Source of the DNA: VGRF01 sp964460485
GTDB lineage: Bacteria > Myxococcota_A > UBA9160 > UBA6930
Direction of reading: 5' to 3'
Assembly: GCA_964460485.1 (NCBI GenBank)
Contig: CAYWRY010000123.1
Location: 1-12,364, forward strand
Length of the DNA stretch: 12,364 nucleotides
Shown: positions 6,354 to 12,364 of the stretch, piece after piece
Layout of the letters: the number at the start of each line of letters is the position of its first letter
Numbering within the stretch: position 1 is the first letter of the stretch
Translations under genes and position numbers: made by a program
The notes under the pieces: generated by a model
Databases searched by the model: none
Told to the model about the DNA's origin: nothing
What the model saw: only the letters and a program-made list of their open reading frames with translations

Positions 6354-7844
6354 TTGCCCGGAGCCGCAGCCACGAAGCCCGACGGCGTGATCCTCCCCGG
6401 CCTCACGGCCTCTGCGATGCTTCACGGCCTCCTGATGAGCGCGCGCGCGCGGTTCGCCGATGCCTTTCGCGCGCTGGTGTTCCCGCGCGACTCGGCGGCG
6501 TTCCGTCGCAGCTATCCCGAGGCGATCGTGGGCTTCGAGGCGCTGCGCCAGGCCTCGCCGCAACGCTCGGAGATCGCGCGCTTCCTGGTGGAGAAGAGCC
6601 ACCGCTGGATGTTGTTACGGTCGGGCGGCGTAGAGCGCCCGCTCGCGGACTCGCTCTGGGAGCTGCCGGCGTCGCCGGCGCTGGAGACCACGCGGCTGCG
6701 CGGGAGCCGGCGCTGGTTGCCCCAGGTGCCCTTCGACGGGCGCGACTTCGCGGCGCGAGATCTCGGTGCGCTTGGCGAGCTGCTCGTCTCGCGCGACCTC
6801 GCGACGCCGGCCGTGGCGGAGGCGCTCGAGTGGCTCGCCGCGAACGCGCTGGATGCGCAGGGGCGCCTCGACCTCTCCGGCCGGCGCTTCGCCCTGCTGG
6901 GTGCTGGCGCCGAGATCGCGCCGACGCCGCTCCTGCTCGCCGCGGGCGCCGAGGTGCTCTGGCTCGACGTCGCGGCGCCGCCCGAGGCGTGGCTCGCCGA
7001 CGATGCGCTCTCCGGAAGCCTGGCGCGCGCCGTCGGGCTCGGCGACCTACTCGCGGCTCCGCGAGAGATCGCGGCCGCGCTGTGCGCATTCGCGGCGGCG
7101 GGTCCCATCGACTTCGGACTGTTCGCCTACGCCGGTGGCGGAGGTCGCGAGTGGCGACTCGCCAGCACGATGAACGCGATCGTCGACGCCGTCGGACCCG
7201 AGCGCGTGCGCTCCGTCGCGCTCTACGTCTCGCCCACCCATCCGGCGGCGCTCTCGAGGACGGAGCTCGAGATGGCGGCCCGGCGCGCGGCGACGCTGCC
7301 CGGCTGGCTGCGCGCGCTCGGCGCCACGGGCGCGCTCGGACGCGCGGGCCAGTGCGCGAGCGGAGACGCGCGCGTGCAGCGCGCGGTCGTCGAGATGCAG
7401 GGCGCGAGCTACCAGGCCGCCCAGTACGTGGAGAAGGTGCTGGCCATGGAGCGCTGGGCCGCCTACGGCATCGCGGCCGAGGGCGGCGCCGCTGCGCTCT
7501 CGGCGAACGTCGCGGGCATCACCCGCACGCGCTCACTGGAGCACCCGGTGTTCGCCGCCGCCTACGCCGGCGCGGGCGCGCTCGGCGTCGAGACCTTCGC
7601 GCCCGAGACCACACGGCCCCTGAACGCGCTGCTGATGATCCACGACCTCTTGAACCCGAAAGCGGCGGGGGCGCCGGGCGGCGACCGCAAGGAGCATCCG
7701 CAGGCGCTCTTCGCCGGGCGCGTGCACGGCGGCGTCTACGGCCTCGCCTTCGAGCTGCAGCCGCTGCTGGTCGTGGCGGCCGCGCTCGGCTTCGCAAAGC
7801 GGCCAGCGCTGCTCGCGCGCTTCCTCCGCAAACGGCCGCACTGA
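6354..7844 (+). CDS. Protein of unknown function with a Rossmann-like glycine motif
   Basis: I do not recognise this 496-residue protein as a named family. The start is set at TTG 6354 by its ribosome site and -10 box. The N-terminal part (about 20-110) is Arg-rich and probably helical (FADAFRALVFPRDSAAFRRS; IARFLVEKSHRWMLLRSGG). A central segment looks like a nucleotide-binding beta-alpha-beta unit: RRFALLGAGAEIAPTPLLLA (177-195) with a GxGxxxxP turn, then AEVLWLDV with Asp205 at the end of the second strand. Later segments include GPERVRSVALYVSPTHPAAL and conserved-looking SLEHPVFAAAYAGAGALGVE and NALLMIHDLLNP. The C-terminus is hydrophobic and then basic (LQPLLVVAAALGFAKRP, LLARFLRKRPH), so peripheral membrane attachment is possible. 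Codon third positions are strongly G/C throughout, which supports real coding. The HD-GYP gene follows after 83 nt. An NAD(P)- or SAM-dependent role is only a guess. Confidence 0.8.
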   Translation: MPGAAATKPDGVILPGLTASAMLHGLLMSARARFADAFRALVFPRDSAAFRRSYPEAIVGFEALRQASPQRSEIARFLVEKSHRWMLLRSGGVERPLADSLWELPASPALETTRLRGSRRWLPQVPFDGRDFAARDLGALGELLVSRDLATPAVAEALEWLAANALDAQGRLDLSGRRFALLGAGAEIAPTPLLLAAGAEVLWLDVAAPPEAWLADDALSGSLARAVGLGDLLAAPREIAAALCAFAAAGPIDFGLFAYAGGGGREWRLASTMNAIVDAVGPERVRSVALYVSPTHPAALSRTELEMAARRAATLPGWLRALGATGALGRAGQCASGDARVQRAVVEMQGASYQAAQYVEKVLAMERWAAYGIAAEGGAAALSANVAGITRTRSLEHPVFAAAYAGAGALGVETFAPETTRPLNALLMIHDLLNPKAAGAPGGDRKEHPQALFAGRVHGGVYGLAFELQPLLVVAAALGFAKRPALLARFLRKRPH

Positions 7845-7870
7845 CCCCGCCCCAGGCTCTCCTGCACTCC

Positions 7871-7896
7871 CGCTGCCGCCTCAAGCGCCGGCAGCG
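7871..7896 (+). terminator. Intergenic stem-loop, terminator or processing hairpin
   Basis: CGCTGCCG at 7871-7878 pairs perfectly with CGGCAGCG at 7889-7896 around a 10-nt loop, 27 nt after the stop of the upstream gene. There is no T-run, so intrinsic termination is uncertain. Confidence 0.4.
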
Positions 7897-7927
7897 AGGC
7901 GCCGAAGAGGCTCGACTGGAGGGGCGC

Positions 7928-9184
7928 ATGGCTCGCGGCTCGCGTCATTCGTTGTTCTCGCAGCGCTTCGATCGCGCGGTGCTCGCGAGCTATTTCCTGG
8001 GCGGCGTCGTGCCGATCGGCGCGCTCTTCTTCGTCGTGCGCGAGTATGTGCTGCCGCGCTTCGACCCCGGCTCGCTCGCCTATCTGGGCTGGTTGGCCGC
8101 GGTCGCCTCGCTCGCTTTGCTCTCGCTCGCCGTCTACTTCGCCTTGCGCCGCATCTCGGACCTCACGCTCTCGCGCATGCAGGGCGACAACCGGCGCCTC
8201 GCCTCGCTGCTGGCCGCCTCGCGCGATCTCGCGTCTGCGCGCGAGCCCGATGCGATTTTCGCGGCGGCTGGGGCGCGCGCGCGCGAGCTGGCCGCCACGT
8301 CCCACGCCGCGATCCTGCTGGCCAGCGAGGCCGACAAGCCCCTCGAGCTGCGCCACGCGGCGCCCGATTCGCGCGCCTGGTTCGACGCCTCGGCGAGCGC
8401 GCTGCTCGAGCTCGCCGCGCAGGCCGAGGCGAATGGCGCCGCCGTGCTCGACGCCGGCAAGCGCGCCGCACGCATCGCGGTCCCTTTCCGCGCGTCTCAC
8501 TCCCTCCACGGCGCGCTAGTGGCCGAGGCGGAAGCCGACGCGCTCGGCGCCGAGTCGGTCGACGCCCTCACCACGATCGCCGGCATGACGGGCACCGCCC
8601 TCCAGCGCAACGACCTCGAGGACGCGCAGCGCAACTTCTTCGCGCACGTGACCGAGCTGCTCGTCACTGCGCTCGACGGCCACGTGGTCGGCCGCCGCGG
8701 CCACGGCTCGAACGTGGCGCGCTACGCGAACCGCATCGCCCACGAGATCGGGCTCGACGCGCCGCGCAAGGAGCGGCTGCACTTCGCGGCGATGCTCCAC
8801 GACCTCGGCATGCTGAAGATCGACCCGGCGCGGCATCTGGACGTGAAGGCGGTGCGCGCGCACCCGGTGCTGGGCGCCCGCATGCTCTCGCGCATCCGGC
8901 TCTGGGAGCCGCTCGCGGCGATCGTGCTGCACCACCACGAGCACTGGGACGGCAAGGGCTATCCGGAAGGGCGCAGCGGCGAGGGGATTCCGCTCGAGGC
9001 GCGCATCGTGGGGATCGCGGACGCGATCGACGCCATGTCGCGCGGAGAGGGCATGCGCGCCGCGAAGACACCCGACGAGATCGTGAAGGAGCTCCAGCGC
9101 TGCCGCGGCTCGCACTTCGATCCCGCGCTGGTGGACGCCTTCCTCACGCTGCACGGCCGAGGCGAGAGCGGGCTCGAGCCGTAG
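7928..9184 (+). CDS. Membrane-anchored GAF-like/HD-GYP phosphodiesterase
   Basis: Probable inner-membrane signalling enzyme of 418 residues that would hydrolyse cyclic di-GMP or a related dinucleotide in the cytoplasm. ATG 7928 follows a GGAGGGG site. There are two membrane segments near residues 17-39 and 49-73 with a short Arg/Asp-containing loop between. A GAF-like sensor region spans about 90-228, suggested by its helices and the VPF...LHGALVAE strand pattern. The C-terminal domain carries His291-Asp292 (LHDLGMLKI), His312 (AHPVLGARML), HHHEHWDGKGYP (335-346) and Asp365 (IADAIDAMS). The GYP motif is intact, but the canonical HDxGK has Met in place of Lys (HDLGM). This is a recurrent variant whose effect on activity cannot be judged here. 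It is 83 nt downstream of the unknown gene and is closed by a double stem-loop. Upstream in-frame codons back to 6326 are spurious. Confidence 0.92.
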   Translation: MARGSRHSLFSQRFDRAVLASYFLGGVVPIGALFFVVREYVLPRFDPGSLAYLGWLAAVASLALLSLAVYFALRRISDLTLSRMQGDNRRLASLLAASRDLASAREPDAIFAAAGARARELAATSHAAILLASEADKPLELRHAAPDSRAWFDASASALLELAAQAEANGAAVLDAGKRAARIAVPFRASHSLHGALVAEAEADALGAESVDALTTIAGMTGTALQRNDLEDAQRNFFAHVTELLVTALDGHVVGRRGHGSNVARYANRIAHEIGLDAPRKERLHFAAMLHDLGMLKIDPARHLDVKAVRAHPVLGARMLSRIRLWEPLAAIVLHHHEHWDGKGYPEGRSGEGIPLEARIVGIADAIDAMSRGEGMRAAKTPDEIVKELQRCRGSHFDPALVDAFLTLHGRGESGLEP

Positions 9185-9231
9185 CGGGGGACCGAGGTCG
9201 ACCCCGCTCGGCAGCTGCGCTTCATGCAGCT
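9183..9231. terminator. Double stem-loop between convergent genes, bidirectional terminator candidate
   Basis: The first hairpin pairs AGCGGGG (9183-9189) with CCCCGCT (9202-9208), with inner GACC/GGTC pairing. The second pairs AGCTGC (9213-9218) with GCAGCT (9226-9231) around 7 nt. Both sit in the 67-nt gap between convergent stops. No clear T-tract. Confidence 0.55.
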
Positions 9232-9251
9232 TCGCCTCGCTTCGCTCGCGC

Positions 9252-10499
9252 CTAGTCGGCGAAGAACTCCGCGAGCGCGTCGCCCTGGCGCTGCGCGTCC
9301 TCGAAGCCGAGCGCGATCAGGCGCTGCGTGTAGCTGCGGTCGAAGAGCACGTACGACAAGAGGTCGGACTCGAAGGGCGCGTCGCCCAGGTCGAACGCGC
9401 GCATCAGCAGGCGCATCGCCGCGGGCGGCCGGTCGCCGCCGATGCCGCGCAGCGTCTCGCCCGCCACGACGCCGAGATCCTGCGAGGGCCGCACCACGAA
9501 GTCCTCGATCTCGCGCATCGCGTGGCCGCGCTCGGCGAGCACGCTCTCGTTCACGCGCGTCAGCGCGGCTTCGCCGCCCGTCGCGCGCACCTTGCGCACC
9601 ACGTCGTTCAGCATGCGCAGGTGCGCGATGTCGTTGTCGATGTGATCGAGCAGCAGCGCGTTCAGCACCTTGCCGAACAGGAAGAGCGGGTTGCCGTAGC
9701 TCGCCACGCGGCGAGCGGCGAGATCGCCCTCCGCCCCGCCCGTCGCGCCCTTGCGCAGCGCGATCACCATCACCTTGTCGGCGCCGAGGCGCAGCACGGG
9801 CGCGAGCGGCGTGTTCACGCGCAGGCCGCCGTCGGCGTAGTAGGTGTCGCCGATGCGCACGGCGGGGAACAGGATCGGGATCGCGGCCGAGGCGAGTGCG
9901 TGGGCAGGCCCGAGCTTCACGGGCCGCGCCACCATGCTGGGATCGTGGTCCCAAGCGCGCTCGTCGCGGTCGTGGGCGTCCATGAACACGGCGGCGCGCC
10001 CGGTGGCGATCTCGGTGGCGGAGACGCACGCGGCGTCGAGCAGTCCCTCCGCGAGGTTGCGCCGGATGCGCGGCCACGGAATCACGTCGCGCACGATGCG
10101 CTCGAGGTGGTCCGGGTTGAGCAGGCCGTAGAGCCGATCGGGGGGCTCGCCCGCGCGCAGCGCCTTGGGAGCGCGCAGGGTGCCGAGCATGCGGCGCGGG
10201 AGGCGCAGCAGCTCGCCCAGCGCCGAGCCGAACAGCTCCGAGAGCGCGAGGCTCTCCCAGGCCTGTGCGAGCTGCGTCGCCCGCTCCTCGCCCTGGTGCA
10301 GCGTGGCGGCCACGAAGCAGGCGTGGATCGCGCCCACCGAAGTGCCGCTCACCAGGTCGATGCGCGGCGGCCCGCCGAGCTTCTTGGGCAGCTCGCCGAA
10401 CAGATATCGCAGCACGCCCGCCTCGTAGGCGCCGCGCGCGCCTCCGCCCGAGAGGACGAGTGCGCGCTTCGGGCGGGCCGCCTGCTCTCGCTTCGCCAC
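9252..10499 (-). CDS. Patatin-like phospholipase/acyl hydrolase
   Basis: Predicted Ser-Asp dyad lipid acyl hydrolase, 415 residues, cytoplasmic or membrane-associated; no signal peptide is visible. The oxyanion loop LSGGGARGAYEAGVL (16-30) opens the domain. The nucleophile elbow GTSVG puts Ser54 at the active site, and the DGG motif places Asp223 in YADGGLRVNTPLAP. Order and spacing match patatin/RssA-type proteins, and a C-terminal extension of about 170 residues follows the patatin core. GTG 10499 is the start and lies 6 nt after a putative -10 box, with no Shine-Dalgarno. The WS/DGAT gene lies upstream on the same strand beyond a 277-nt gap holding the tandem repeat, so the pair may balance storage-lipid synthesis and turnover. 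That link is inferred. Full length, no frameshift. Confidence 0.93.
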   Translation of the reverse strand: MAKREQAARPKRALVLSGGGARGAYEAGVLRYLFGELPKKLGGPPRIDLVSGTSVGAIHACFVAATLHQGEERATQLAQAWESLALSELFGSALGELLRLPRRMLGTLRAPKALRAGEPPDRLYGLLNPDHLERIVRDVIPWPRIRRNLAEGLLDAACVSATEIATGRAAVFMDAHDRDERAWDHDPSMVARPVKLGPAHALASAAIPILFPAVRIGDTYYADGGLRVNTPLAPVLRLGADKVMVIALRKGATGGAEGDLAARRVASYGNPLFLFGKVLNALLLDHIDNDIAHLRMLNDVVRKVRATGGEAALTRVNESVLAERGHAMREIEDFVVRPSQDLGVVAGETLRGIGGDRPPAAMRLLMRAFDLGDAPFESDLLSYVLFDRSYTQRLIALGFEDAQRQGDALAEFFAD

Positions 10500-10505
10500 C
10501 CGCGC

Positions 10506-10511
10506 ACGGTA
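10506..10511 (-). promoter_or_regulatory. Putative -10 box for a leaderless patatin mRNA
   Basis: On the minus strand TACCGT ends 6 nt before GTG 10499, so transcription would start at the start codon. The 11-mer TACCGTGCGCG (complement of 10501-10511) is identical to the one upstream of the histone-fold gene. No -35 consensus was seen. Confidence 0.4.
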
Positions 10512-10549
10512 TCAGCCGAGCCCGCGCTCGCGAGCTGTACGCGGGTGGG

Positions 10550-10777
10550 TTGTCAGATCGACTCGGGGTGCGCGATCACCGCACGACGAGGCCCAGCGCG
10601 CACCCAGGCCCCTGTTCGACTTCGCGCGGCTCCGAAGACTCCGCCGCGCTGCGCGCTTCGCTTGCCTGATCAACGCGGGGTGCGCGATCACCGCACGACG
10701 AGGCCCAGCGCGCACCCATGCCCCTGTTCGACTTCGCGCGGCTCCGAAGACTCCGCCGCGCTGCGCGCTTCGCTTGC
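10550..10777. repeat. Tandem duplication, 112-bp unit, two copies
   Basis: Copy 1 at 10564-10665 and copy 2 at 10676-10777 match at 101 of 102 positions, the one difference being G10607 versus T10719. Weaker similarity (11 of 15) extends left to 10550/10662. Each copy begins with a stem-loop, GGGTGCGCG (10566-10574) pairing with CGCGCACCC (10597-10605) in copy 1. Copy 2 ends on the last base of the WS/DGAT stop codon. The unit lies in the transcribed direction between WS/DGAT and patatin. I see no credible gene inside it. Confidence 0.9.
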
Positions 10778-12249
10778 TAGGCGCTCGTCGCGAGCGGTGG
10801 GAGAGCGCGCAGCGGGCCGGCCGCTGCGGCGGCCTGCGCGGGCGGCGCGGGCGGCGCGCGCCGTGGCGTGGCCGCGTGCACGAGCTCGGTGTGCGCGGCG
10901 CGCAACAGCCGCACGACCTCGTGCACGTCGGGCACGCGGTCCTCGTCCGCGTTCAGCGCGATGCACAGCTTGCCGTCGTAGCTCGTCGCCGCGATCGCGA
11001 GGCCCACGTTCGCCAGCAGCGGCGCGAGCGCGTACAGAGACTCGAGCCGCGCGCCGCGGAGGTAGAGCGGGTGCTCGGGCCCGGGCACGTTCGTCACCAC
11101 CAGGTTCTGCGCGCCGCGCGAAAGCGCCTGGAGGTCGAGCGGCAGCCATTCGTGCAGAGCGACCAGGCTCTCCACGCCCGCGGCCACGTGCCGTTCCTTC
11201 AGCGCGCGCGTGGCCTCGTGCACCTTGCGCAGCCGCTCGAGCGGGTCGCGTTCCGCGAGCGGCAGCCGCACCAGCCACGACGAGACGAAGTTCCCCGCGC
11301 GCTCGCGGTCCTTCGCCGCGCGCACGTTCACCGGGCAGCTCGCGCGGAAGTCGAGGCGGTCCGGATCGACCCCGCGTTCGTCGAAGAACGCGCGTAGCGC
11401 GCCGGTCACGATCGCGAGCACGAAGTCGTTGACGGACGCGCGGTGCGCGTGCGCCGCCTCGCGCGCCTCGGCGAGCGGGAAGCTCGCCCAGTCGACGACG
11501 CGGTGCGGACCGATCGCGCCGTTCAGGGGCGTGTCCGAAGCGGGCTCGAGCTTGAAGCGCGCCAGCTCGCCGATCGCGGAGAGCCGCTCGCGCAGGGCCT
11601 CGCGCGTGCGCTCGCCGTCACGCAGCGCCCGCCACGCCTCGCGCGCGAGGCGGAAGGGAAGCTGCGCGCGCTGCACGGCGTCGTGGCGCCGCAGCTCGAA
11701 GCGGCTCGGCGGCGTCTTCGGCACCCAGCGCGGCGCCTCGGGCAGCGGCGCGTGCGGATCGCGCGAGAGCTGCTGCGCCAGGAGCTGCATGCCGCCCGCG
11801 CCGTCGACCATGCAGTGGTGGGCCTTGGTCACGAACGCGAAGCGCCCGCCCTCGAGGCCCTCGATCACCCAGCACTCCCACAGCGGCCGGCCGCGGTCGA
11901 GGGGCGTCTCGGCGATGTGCGCGACGAGCCGGCGCAGCTGCGCCTCGGCGCCGGGGTGCGCCACCGCCACGTGGCGCAGGTGGTGCTCGAGCTGGAAGTG
12001 CTCGTCATCCACCCACACCGCGCGCGCGGTGCCGGGGATGAACACGACCTTCTGCCGGTAGCGCGGGACGCGCGGCAGCGTCGCGGCGACGGCGTCGCAG
12101 ATCGCCTCGAAGTTCACGCCGCCGCCGCGTGCCAGCGGCCCCGCGGAGAAGATCTGCACCCCGACGCCGTGCATGGGGAGACTTCGGCTCTCCCAGCGGA
12201 GGAAGTCGTTGTCCTGGGCGGAGAGGCGGGTGTAGGCGTAGCGGCTCAT
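10777..12249 (-). CDS. Wax ester synthase/diacylglycerol acyltransferase (WS/DGAT)
   Basis: Predicted acyl-CoA-dependent O-acyltransferase that makes wax esters or triacylglycerol at the membrane/lipid-body surface. It has 490 residues from ATG 12249, with GGGAGGG 7 nt upstream. Seen: PLWE (122-125), the catalytic HHxxxDG motif as HHCMVDG (His144, His145, Asp149, Gly150), an ND motif in ASVNDFVLAIVTGAL, and NVPGP in the C-terminal domain. All are characteristic of the Acinetobacter AtfA/mycobacterial Tgs family. The length is near the family's 450-480, with a low-complexity Ala/Pro tail in the last 30 or so residues (from ATPRRAPPAPP). Its stop codon abuts the tandem repeat, and patatin follows on the same strand. 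All core motifs are intact, so it should be active. The WS:DGAT preference cannot be read from sequence. Confidence 0.95.
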   Translation of the reverse strand: MSRYAYTRLSAQDNDFLRWESRSLPMHGVGVQIFSAGPLARGGGVNFEAICDAVAATLPRVPRYRQKVVFIPGTARAVWVDDEHFQLEHHLRHVAVAHPGAEAQLRRLVAHIAETPLDRGRPLWECWVIEGLEGGRFAFVTKAHHCMVDGAGGMQLLAQQLSRDPHAPLPEAPRWVPKTPPSRFELRRHDAVQRAQLPFRLAREAWRALRDGERTREALRERLSAIGELARFKLEPASDTPLNGAIGPHRVVDWASFPLAEAREAAHAHRASVNDFVLAIVTGALRAFFDERGVDPDRLDFRASCPVNVRAAKDRERAGNFVSSWLVRLPLAERDPLERLRKVHEATRALKERHVAAGVESLVALHEWLPLDLQALSRGAQNLVVTNVPGPEHPLYLRGARLESLYALAPLLANVGLAIAATSYDGKLCIALNADEDRVPDVHEVVRLLRAAHTELVHAATPRRAPPAPPAQAAAAAGPLRALPPLATSA

Positions 12250-12364
12250 CGCGCGACCCTCCCTTCGTCGCGTAGAGCAACTCGCGTGCCCGTGGCGCGC
12301 CGCGCGCCGCGCGATCCACTCGCGCGCGTTGTCGCGGACTGCCTCTCGGCCGACGTTGCCCTAG
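12250..12364 (-). other. Upstream region of WS/DGAT with ribosome binding site
   Basis: These 115 nt contain AAGGGAGGG (complement of 12257-12265), a strong Shine-Dalgarno 7 nt before ATG 12249. The frame upstream of that ATG stays open back to a TAG at the very window edge but offers no ATG, GTG or TTG, so no longer N-terminus is supported. No convincing -10/-35 pair was seen. Confidence 0.5.

Noticed and set aside
6326..7927. In-frame N-terminal extension of the HD-GYP gene
   Set aside because: The open frame continues upstream, but that part is an Arg-rich shadow of the 6354 gene. ATG 7928 has a ribosome site and begins a sensible membrane protein.
10550..10777. CRISPR array
   Set aside because: Only two directly adjacent 112-bp copies without unique spacers; this is a tandem duplication.
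10718..10780. 20-residue plus-strand ORF starting at the ATG created by the one-base difference in repeat copy 2
   Set aside because: No ribosome site or promoter, an Arg-rich product, no ATG in copy 1, and it overlaps the WS/DGAT stop on the other strand.
12250..12364. Open frame upstream of the WS/DGAT start (reads DNAREWIARRAARHG)
   Set aside because: It looks weakly coding and is in frame, but it begins at a stop codon and contains no usable start codon, while ATG 12249 has a strong ribosome site.

Overview
This window is very GC-rich chromosomal DNA (by eye about 70% or more) in which nearly every real gene is paralleled by long spurious open frames. The gene content points to a bacterium of the broad deltaproteobacterial type, such as Myxococcota or a related phylum. 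It includes a bacterial histone-fold protein, acyl-CoA and lipid enzymes, a decayed phytanoyl-CoA dioxygenase, a wax ester synthase/DGAT and an HD-GYP protein. The lineage is an inference from gene families, not from a marker gene. No rRNA, tRNA, CRISPR array, transposase or phage gene was seen.

Layout. Positions 1-1136 (minus) hold an APH-fold phosphotransferase whose C-terminus runs off the left edge. It is divergent from a plus-strand run at 1270-5846: a zinc-finger/histone-fold protein, an SDR oxidoreductase, an acyl-CoA synthetase-like AMP ligase, a DsbA-fold/HCCA isomerase-like protein and a class II aldolase-like protein. The first three are nearly contiguous (gaps of 16 and 3 nt). A 255-nt gap follows that carries a 21-bp perfect inverted repeat and a 32-nt all-purine tract. 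The last two genes are 19 nt apart. Directly after the aldolase lies the remnant of a PhyH-family dioxygenase, missing its N-terminus and the middle of its catalytic domain. Two plus-strand genes follow: a 496-residue protein of unknown function with a Rossmann-like glycine motif (6354-7844) and a membrane-anchored HD-GYP phosphodiesterase-like protein (7928-9184). A double stem-loop separates these from two minus-strand lipid genes, a patatin-like hydrolase (9252-10499) and a WS/DGAT acyltransferase (10777-12249). Between those two sits a near-perfect 112-bp tandem duplication.

How the genes may work together. The theme is acyl-lipid metabolism: fatty acid activation (AMP ligase), acyl-CoA redox chemistry (SDR), an APH-like kinase of a type often found near acyl-CoA genes, storage-lipid synthesis (WS/DGAT) and lipid hydrolysis (patatin). 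The most unusual item is the first gene of the plus-strand run, which joins an N-terminal Cys/His zinc module to a C-terminal histone fold like that of the Bdellovibrio histone. It sits just upstream of lipid enzymes. Several genes have plausible -10 boxes, and two of these (phosphotransferase and patatin) lie so close to the start codon that the transcripts are predicted to be leaderless.
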